A DNA stretch of 8,831 nucleotides. It comes from Acidobacteriota bacterium (GTDB lineage: Bacteria; Acidobacteriota; Terriglobia; Terriglobales; Acidobacteriaceae). The notes below the pieces were generated by a model. The model did not search any database, was not told the origin of the DNA, and was given only the letters and a program-made list of their open reading frames with translations. Positions 4,616-8,831 of the stretch are shown piece by piece. The position numbers and the translations under genes were made by a program. The stretch's first letter is position 1. Every line of letters begins with the position of its first letter. Where the stretch lies: the NCBI GenBank assembly GCA_003224835.1, contig QHZX01000072.1, forward strand, positions 4,346-13,176. Reading direction: 5' to 3'.

Positions 4616-5791
4616 ATGCCTGCTCTTCAACGTATAGCTATTATCGGCGGCGGACCCGCGGGAGCACTGGCGGCGGCCGAGCTTGCGCGCTCTGGGCTCG
4701 AAGTTCTTCTCTTTGACGACAAATTGGCCTGGGAAAAACCTTGCGGCGGCGGGCTGACTGACAAGGCCCTGGCGCGATGGCCTTTCCTCCGCGATGCGCA
4801 GGTCGAGCGCAACTGGGTCAGCGACTGCGAACTCATTGCTCCCTCTGGACGCAGAGTCGGATTCCCTCTTGAGCGCCACATCGCGATCTTTTCCCGGCTT
4901 GCGTTAAACGGCTTGCTGCTCGACCGTGCGCGTAATGCCGGAGTGCAACTGCGCCGCGAACGAGTCCTGCAGATAGACGGAGGCAGCGGGAGTTGGACTG
5001 TGCAGACGCCTACGGGCAGCTATGCGGCGGATTTTGTCGTGCTCGCTGCCGGTGCCCGCAATTCCCTTCGCCATCGATTCACAACGCCGCTTGGGCCGGA
5101 AAACTTCATGGTGGCCGCTGGGTACTACATTCCAGGAAATCACCATACAGTTCAAATCAAGTTCCTGAAAAACCTTCACGGGTATATCTGGATTTTTCCG
5201 CGTGCGGATCATTTTTCTGCTGGCATCTGCGGGCGCATGCAGGGAAAAAGCACAGCGGAACTGCGACGGCTGCTGGAAGCCTCTCTGCCGGAGTTTGGGC
5301 TCAACTTGGATGGTGCGACTTTTTATGCACACATAATTCCATCGCTTACGCCGAGTGCTTTGCGGGAGAGCGCTTTTGCCGGAGACGGTTGGGCGATGAT
5401 CGGCGATGCGGCGGGTTTTGTGGACGCGATCACCGGTGAAGGACTTTACTACGCCCTGCGCTCGGCAGAACTTCTGACTGAGGCGCTGCTGGCCCATGCG
5501 CCGGAAAAATATCCTGTGCTGGCGAAAAATGATTTTCTTCCTGAGCTCGAGCGCGCGGCCCGCATTGCAGAACGCTTCTATGCCGGCGAGTGGCTAGGCG
5601 GACCTGTTGTCGAGCGGATGATTCAACTAACCCAGCGCAGCGGGCGCTTTCGCGAGATCATGCGCGATTTGTTCTCAGGGGCGCAAGAGTATGCGGATTT
5701 ACGGAATAGGGTTTACGAGAGCCTGCCCAGGATTGCGGGGGAGGCGGTGGTAAATGCTCCGTGGAACGCATTCCGTCGCCGAGCACCTTAA
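4616..5791 (+). CDS. Geranylgeranyl reductase-family FAD-dependent oxidoreductase
   Basis: Encodes 391 residues of the group-A flavoprotein type. The N-terminal Rossmann motif IIGGGPAGALAAAELARSG (9-27) is followed by an acidic residue closing strand 2 (FDD, 33-35). KPCGGGL (41-47) carries the conserved Cys of geranylgeranyl reductases. GYIWIFP (about 189-195) matches the Y-x-W-x-FP lipid-pocket motif. GDAAGFVDAITGEGLYYAL (about 263-281) is the second FAD motif. Family members use FAD and a reductant to saturate isoprenoid chains (chlorophyll, archaeal lipids, menaquinone tails). In a non-phototroph a quinone or polyprenol substrate is plausible but unproven. The start is fixed by the Rossmann fold beginning a few residues in. 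Only GAG precedes it as a Shine-Dalgarno, next to a strong inverted repeat. No biosynthetic partner lies beside it. Confidence 0.9.
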   Translation: MPALQRIAIIGGGPAGALAAAELARSGLEVLLFDDKLAWEKPCGGGLTDKALARWPFLRDAQVERNWVSDCELIAPSGRRVGFPLERHIAIFSRLALNGLLLDRARNAGVQLRRERVLQIDGGSGSWTVQTPTGSYAADFVVLAAGARNSLRHRFTTPLGPENFMVAAGYYIPGNHHTVQIKFLKNLHGYIWIFPRADHFSAGICGRMQGKSTAELRRLLEASLPEFGLNLDGATFYAHIIPSLTPSALRESAFAGDGWAMIGDAAGFVDAITGEGLYYALRSAELLTEALLAHAPEKYPVLAKNDFLPELERAARIAERFYAGEWLGGPVVERMIQLTQRSGRFREIMRDLFSGAQEYADLRNRVYESLPRIAGEAVVNAPWNAFRRRAP

Positions 5792-5805
5792 GCTGGAAGA
5801 TTAAT

Positions 5806-5892
5806 TGGTGCCGGGAACAGGACTTGAACCTGCACGCCTTTTACGGCACTGGATCCTAAGTCCAGCGCGTCTGCCAATTCCGCCATCCCGGC
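5806..5892 (-). tRNA. tRNA-Leu, anticodon UAG
   Basis: An 87-nt class II tRNA on the minus strand. The acceptor arms GCCGGGA and TCCCGGC pair fully, and CCA is encoded (5806-5808). The anticodon stem CTGGA/TCCAG encloses loop CTTAGGA, so the anticodon is TAG, reading CUA and other CUN codons. A long variable arm (TGCCGTAAAAGGCGT) marks it as Leu. The T arm GCAGG-TTCAAGT-CCTGT is standard (one G-T pair). It lies 14 bp past the flavoprotein stop, tail to tail, and is divergent from kdsC. Confidence 0.98.
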
Positions 5893-5900
5893 CTGTGTTG

Positions 5901-5906
5901 ATTTTA
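5901..5906 (-). promoter_or_regulatory. Candidate -10 of the tRNA-Leu promoter
   Basis: TAAAAT on the minus strand lies 8 nt before the tRNA 5' end, so the transcript would start almost at the mature end. It sits within GATTT-T-AAATC (5900-5910), which is symmetric. The -35 region overlaps that of kdsC on the other strand and matches poorly. Confidence 0.4.
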
Positions 5907-5940
5907 AATCACCCATGCAATCGAGGTCGGACGAGCGCTC

Positions 5941-5949
5941 TGCTAAAAT
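5941..5949 (+). promoter_or_regulatory. Candidate extended -10 promoter of kdsC (leaderless)
   Basis: TGC plus TAAAAT (5944-5949) forms an extended -10. Seven bases later comes the ATG at 5957, with no Shine-Dalgarno in between, so the mRNA probably starts at or next to the start codon. The -35 (TCGAGG, 5921-5926) is weak, as is allowed with an extended -10. Confidence 0.5.
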
Positions 5950-5956
5950 CCGCGTC

Positions 5957-6583
5957 ATGCCAGACAGCAAGTCGCGCGCAAAAAAAATCAAATTACTTCT
6001 TTTTGATGTTGACGGAGTTCTGACCGACGGCAAACTCTTTTTCTTCCCTGCTCCGGCGGGAGCGCAACAGAGTATTCAGGAGCAGGCTGCAAAGCATGGA
6101 GGCCAGGGCGGATTCGGGCTGCACAGCCAGGCTTTTGTCGAGGCCAAGGGCTTTCACGCTCACGATGGCGCCGGAATTTCACTGGCACGGCTGGGTGGGA
6201 TCAAGACTGGCCTAATTACCAAACGACTTTCAGAAACGGTGGCTCTACGCGCGCGCGATTTGAAACTCGATCACGTGCACCAGGGAATTAACGACAAGCT
6301 GGGAGTATTTAAAGACATTTTGAAACAGGAGCAGATAAGCGCGGCTGAGGCCTGCTTCGTTGGCGACGATGTGATCGATCTGCCGGTGATGTGGAATTGC
6401 GGGTTTGCGGTTGCCGTAGCCAATGCACGTGACGAAGTAAAACGTGACGCTCACTACGTGACGAAACATGGCGGCGGAGACGGCGCGCTGCGGGACGTGA
6501 TTGAGTTCATTTTGAAGTCCCAAGCCAAATGGAAGAAGGTTGTCGAGAAATACATCGGAGAGAGGAGCCCGGGAAGTCAGTAG
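5957..6583 (+). CDS. kdsC: KDO-8-phosphate phosphatase (KdsC/YrbI, HAD type IIIC) with an insertion
   Basis: Hydrolyses 3-deoxy-D-manno-octulosonate 8-phosphate to KDO and phosphate in the cytosol, for LPS inner core synthesis; Mg-dependent. Encodes 208 residues, against about 170-190 usually. HAD motif I is FDVDGVLTDG (16-25; nucleophile D17, acid/base D19), motif II is ITKRLSE (about 87-93), the motif III Lys lies in DKLGVFK (K114), and motif IV is GDDVIDLP (136-143). Between KLFFFPAPAG (26-35) and EAKGFHAHDGAGI (62-74) lie about 26 Gln/Gly-rich residues absent from standard KdsC. They fall in the hairpin that helps form the tetramer core. Motif II reads TKRLS instead of the common TGRKS. 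ATG 5957 is chosen over 5915 because the latter would run through the promoter and adds non-conserved residues. No other LPS genes are adjacent. Confidence 0.93.
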   Translation: MPDSKSRAKKIKLLLFDVDGVLTDGKLFFFPAPAGAQQSIQEQAAKHGGQGGFGLHSQAFVEAKGFHAHDGAGISLARLGGIKTGLITKRLSETVALRARDLKLDHVHQGINDKLGVFKDILKQEQISAAEACFVGDDVIDLPVMWNCGFAVAVANARDEVKRDAHYVTKHGGGDGALRDVIEFILKSQAKWKKVVEKYIGERSPGSQ

Positions 6584-6614
6584 TTCTAAAACCGCTGTCC
6601 CGGAGTGCTCCAGA

Positions 6615-6634
6615 ATCCGAAATCGATTTCAGAT
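6615..6634. repeat. 20-bp near-perfect palindrome between kdsC and the 6743 gene
   Basis: The core GAAATCGATTTC (6619-6630) is a perfect 12-bp palindrome. It extends to ATC and GAT at the outside (6615-6617, 6632-6634) with one mismatched pair, so 9 of 10 positions pair. It has no T-run, so a protein-binding site is likelier than a terminator. Confidence 0.4.
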
Positions 6635-6686
6635 GACCATCAATGGCCTTTCGCATACCCTGAGCGGGTTTTGGGCTATATCTTCC

Positions 6687-6715
6687 TTGCTGAACGTCCA
6701 AGTACGTCGTACTAT
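6687..6715 (+). promoter_or_regulatory. Candidate promoter of the 62-residue gene with embedded palindrome
   Basis: TTGCTG (6687-6692), a 17-bp spacer, and TACTAT (6710-6715, 4/6). AGTACG-T-CGTACT (6701-6713), a perfect 13-bp inverted repeat, overlaps the spacer and -10 like an operator. The leader would be about 21 nt and include the Shine-Dalgarno. Confidence 0.35.
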
Positions 6716-6729
6716 GCCATACATAGGGC

Positions 6730-6735
6730 GGGAGG
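6730..6735 (+). promoter_or_regulatory. Shine-Dalgarno GGGAGG fixing a TTG start
   Basis: GGGAGG lies 7 nt before TTG at 6743. It is the strongest ribosome-binding site in the window. It decides for this TTG over the ATG at 6605 of the same frame, which lies upstream of the candidate promoter. Confidence 0.6.
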
Positions 6736-6742
6736 CAAGCCT

Positions 6743-6931
6743 TTGGAACGCCCATTAAAACACCACATCGCATCTCTCGAACAGCGGCTCCGTACACTCA
6801 ACGCCAAGGTGATGGACAATAACCTGACCCTTGCCAAAAGAAATCGGGTCGAACGGGACATTCGGGCTGCATTACTCGCCATCTCTTATTATCGCAAGGC
6901 ACTGGCAATAGAAGACAAGCTCAACGTCTGA
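6743..6931 (+). CDS. Small basic helical protein, unknown function (TTG start)
   Basis: Encodes 62 residues from TTG at 6743: MERPLKHHIASLEQRLRTLN, then about 40 more ending AIEDKLNV. It is predicted almost wholly helical and rich in Arg, Lys, Leu and Glu, with heptad-like spacing in ASLEQRLRTLNAKVMDNNL, so a short coiled coil or helical hairpin is likely. It has no signal peptide or membrane span. I do not recognise a named family, although the sequence feels like a conserved acidobacterial small protein. The frame is open back to 6605, but those 46 residues overlap the promoter-like region, contain the AGTACG palindrome and look non-coding. The start is supported by GGGAGG 7 nt upstream. 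It stands alone between kdsC and the peptidase; role unknown. Confidence 0.7.
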   Translation: MERPLKHHIASLEQRLRTLNAKVMDNNLTLAKRNRVERDIRAALLAISYYRKALAIEDKLNV

Positions 6932-6940
6932 TTTCAAAAC

Positions 6941-6990
6941 GGCCCACCACCTAACCTTCCCTCCCCTTGCCCGTCCAAGGCTGCTGGGCC
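6941..6990. repeat. Nested inverted repeats ahead of the peptidase gene
   Basis: GGCCCA (6941-6946) and TGGGCC (6985-6990) are 38 bp apart. Inside them CCTTG (6965-6969) and CAAGG (6976-6980) form a hairpin with a 6-nt loop. The outer arm abuts the candidate -10 of the peptidase gene. This could be a weak terminator for the small gene or a regulatory site; chance is possible. Confidence 0.25.
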
Positions 6991-6996
6991 TAAAAT
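6967..6996 (+). promoter_or_regulatory. Candidate promoter of the M13 peptidase gene
   Basis: TTGCCC (6967-6972), an 18-bp spacer, and TAAAAT (6991-6996). The transcript would start near 7003 with a leader of about 28 nt carrying GAGGT (7020-7024) before the GTG start. Confidence 0.45.
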
Positions 6997-7030
6997 CGCC
7001 AGTTCGCGAAATCACAAATGAGGTATAACC

Positions 7031-8831
7031 GTGCGCCTACTTTTCGCTTTGCTTGTTTCGCTCTCGCTTGCACCCGCCATCAGCTTCGCCCAGTCAAACG
7101 GCTCGACGACAGAATCGTCTTCAAGCTTCAGCGCGGTGGATAAGACAGCTAATCCCTGCACGGATTTCTACCAATACTCCTGCGGGAACTGGCTCAAGAC
7201 GGCAAAGATTCCGCCCGACCAGGCATCGTGGGGCACATTCCCGGAACTCGCGGAACGCAATCGCGAGATCATGCGTGGAATTCTAGAAAAGGCGGCGGTA
7301 GATAATCCGAAGCGCAACGCGATTGACCAGAAGATTGGAGACTATTACGCCTCCTGCATGGATGAGAAGACGGTTGATGCGAAAGGGCTCGAGGCGCTTA
7401 AGCCCGAACTGGACCGCGTGGCTGCCGTGCAAAATAAACAGGCACTCATCGACGTGATCGCGCACGTGCACATGATCGGGCCGAATCCGCTGTTCAATTT
7501 TTACAGCCAGCCTGACTTGCACAATGCCGATATGGTGATCGCCTACATTGACCAGGGCGGCCTCACGTTGCCTGATCGCGATTACTACATTAAAGATGAC
7601 GCCCACATGACGCAGATTCGGGGTCAATTTTCAGACTACGCGACGCAGTTGTTCACGCTGGCGGGGCAATCGAAGGAACAAGCAGCCGAGTCGGCGAAGA
7701 CCGTCTTGCGGATTGAAACTGCTCTGGCGAAGGCTGCGATGGACCGCACTGCGCGCCGCGATCCTAAGACGCGCGACCACAAGATGAGCAGCGACCAGGC
7801 CGCTCAATTAGCTTCAAACTTCGAGCTGTCCCGCTTCCTGAGTGACGTGCAGGCGCCAAAGGTGTCAGAGTTGAACGTGAGCAATCCGGAGTTTTTCAAG
7901 CAAGTGAATCAGCTGCTGGAATCGGAACCACTGGATGCCTGGAAGACCTATGTAGAGTGGCATTTGCTCGATGGCACTGCGCCCTGGCTCTCGCAACCGT
8001 TTGTGGACGCGAATTTCAAAATGGAGCAGGCATTGAGCGGCCAGGCAGAGATCAAGCCGCGCTGGAAGCGGTGTGTAGCTGCGGTGGACGACGAACTCGG
8101 CGAAGCCTTGGGCCAGCGCTACGTTGAGCTGACCTTTGGAGCGGAAGGCAAACAGCGCATGTTGAAGATGGTCGAGGCGCTCGAAAAATCACTTTCCGAC
8201 GACATTCAGAACCTCTCATGGATGTCCGATCAAACCAAGAAGCAGGCGCAAGTGAAGCTGAGCGCGATCACGAACAAAATCGGATATCCCGATGTGTGGC
8301 GGGATTACAGCTCGGTAAAAATCGTACGCGGCGACTTGCTTGGAAATTTTCTGCGGGCCAATGAATTTGAAGCTAAAAGAGACGTTAATAAAATCGGCAA
8401 ACCGCTGGACCGCAAAGAATGGGGCATGACTCCGCCGACGGTGAACGCATACTATTCGCCGCCGCGAAATGAAATTGTGTTTCCCGCCGGAATCCTGCAG
8501 CCGCCTTTCTTTGACAAGAGCGCAGATGATGCCACCAACTTTGGCAGCATTGGCGTTGTCATCGGCCACGAGTTGACCCACGGCTTTGACGACCAGGGGC
8601 GCAAGTACGATCCGCAAGGAAACCTGCGCGACTGGTGGACGCCGGAGGATGGCAAAAAATTTGAAGAGCGTGCCAGTTGTGTTGCCAACGAGTACAGCGG
8701 CTTTACTGCTATCGATGACCTGAAGCTGAACGGGCGGCTCACGCTGGGTGAAAATACGGCCGATAACGGCGGCTCGCGGATTGCTTTAGCTGCACTGCAT
8801 CACTACATCGAGGACAACAAGAAGAGCGGAG
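7031..8831 (+). CDS. Secreted M13-family (neprilysin/PepO-like) zinc metallopeptidase, 3' end cut by window edge
   Basis: Hand translation from GTG 7031 gives 600 codons open to the right edge; the family is about 670-690 residues, so some 80 are missing. A signal peptide is clear (MRLLFALLVSLSLAPAISFA, cleavage about A20-Q21), so it acts in the periplasm, degrading oligopeptides. M13 N-terminal signature: NPCTDFYQYSCGNWLK. Catalytic core: NAYYSPPRNEIVFPAGILQ (from 472, substrate-binding N-A-Y/F), zinc motif HELTH (513-517, His ligands and catalytic Glu) followed by GFDDQGRKYD, and GENTADNGG (573-581) with the third ligand E574 and D578. All key residues present before the cut are intact. GTG is chosen because GAGGT is 6 nt upstream and the signal peptide starts there; the ATG at 7018 is out of frame. 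It appears monocistronic from the promoter at 6967. Confidence 0.96.
   Translation, partial: MRLLFALLVSLSLAPAISFAQSNGSTTESSSSFSAVDKTANPCTDFYQYSCGNWLKTAKIPPDQASWGTFPELAERNREIMRGILEKAAVDNPKRNAIDQKIGDYYASCMDEKTVDAKGLEALKPELDRVAAVQNKQALIDVIAHVHMIGPNPLFNFYSQPDLHNADMVIAYIDQGGLTLPDRDYYIKDDAHMTQIRGQFSDYATQLFTLAGQSKEQAAESAKTVLRIETALAKAAMDRTARRDPKTRDHKMSSDQAAQLASNFELSRFLSDVQAPKVSELNVSNPEFFKQVNQLLESEPLDAWKTYVEWHLLDGTAPWLSQPFVDANFKMEQALSGQAEIKPRWKRCVAAVDDELGEALGQRYVELTFGAEGKQRMLKMVEALEKSLSDDIQNLSWMSDQTKKQAQVKLSAITNKIGYPDVWRDYSSVKIVRGDLLGNFLRANEFEAKRDVNKIGKPLDRKEWGMTPPTVNAYYSPPRNEIVFPAGILQPPFFDKSADDATNFGSIGVVIGHELTHGFDDQGRKYDPQGNLRDWWTPEDGKKFEERASCVANEYSGFTAIDDLKLNGRLTLGENTADNGGSRIALAALHHYIEDNKKSG

Noticed and set aside
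4904..5497. 197-codon minus-strand frame inside the flavoprotein gene
   Set aside because: Antisense to FAD and substrate motifs of the plus-strand gene; basic, low-complexity product typical of a shadow.
5915..5956. ATG at 5915 as kdsC start
   Set aside because: It would place the extended -10 inside the gene and add residues not seen in KdsC; ATG 5957 fits the family.
5788..6033. Minus-strand frame over the tRNA and the kdsC start
   Set aside because: It runs through tRNA-Leu and divergent promoters; the resemblance to protein sequence is from tRNA translation (AELADALDLGSSAVKG).
7018..7146. ATG at 7018 opening a short frame over the start of the peptidase gene
   Set aside because: It is 13 nt from the GTG and out of frame, overlaps the Shine-Dalgarno, and ends after about 42 codons; the GTG frame gives a clean signal peptide. 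A regulatory upstream ORF is possible but unsupported.
8216..8742. Minus-strand frames opposite the peptidase catalytic domain
   Set aside because: Antisense shadows of a gene with intact HELTH and GENTAD motifs.

Overview
The window reads as ordinary chromosome from a Gram-negative bacterium, most likely an acidobacterium (Terriglobia/Koribacter-like). That placement is inference. It rests on a KdsC with a Gln/Gly-rich insertion, an M13 peptidase with a signal peptide, a DUF4337 protein, several small hypothetical proteins of a kind I associate with that phylum, and KDO (LPS) metabolism. I see no insertion sequence, integrase, phage gene or CRISPR array.

Layout. Positions 1-713 (minus) hold two co-translated genes: a ribbon-helix-helix (RHH) DNA-binding protein and, overlapping it by ATGA, a conserved helical protein of unknown function that runs off the left edge. 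Divergent from them is lysS (822-2348, TTG start). Positions 2440-3067 carry an RHH antitoxin and a MazF/PemK-like toxin overlapping by 11 bp. Then come a YjbQ/UPF0047 gene and a DUF4337 membrane protein (3076-4037) as a tight pair. A 200-bp gap with a promoter and a structured leader precedes a 91-residue two-span membrane protein (4240-4515). Next is a geranylgeranyl-reductase-type flavoprotein (4616-5791), whose start codon sits next to a 31-bp inverted repeat. A minus-strand tRNA-Leu(UAG) (5806-5892) is divergent from kdsC (5957-6583). A 62-residue protein (6743-6931, TTG start) and an M13 metallopeptidase cut by the right edge (7031-8831) finish the window.

The genes are mostly independent units: translation (lysS, tRNA-Leu), envelope (kdsC, secreted peptidase, small membrane proteins), isoprenoid or quinone reduction (flavoprotein) and a toxin-antitoxin pair. 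The most interesting signal is regulatory. Three genes (RHH gene at 713, antitoxin at 2440, kdsC at 5957) have an extended -10 (TGn plus hexamer) exactly 7 nt before an ATG that lacks a usable Shine-Dalgarno. A fourth (yjbQ, 3076) has the same distance with a TTGATC -35. This suggests leaderless mRNAs. Both RHH genes also have three short direct repeats over the core promoter, at an 8-bp period (GTACCA) and a 12-bp period (GATAGC/GATAGC/GATATG). These look like autoregulatory operators.

Several genes that touch the window edges or use non-ATG starts were read by hand translation. All promoter, operator and hairpin calls come from inspection only.
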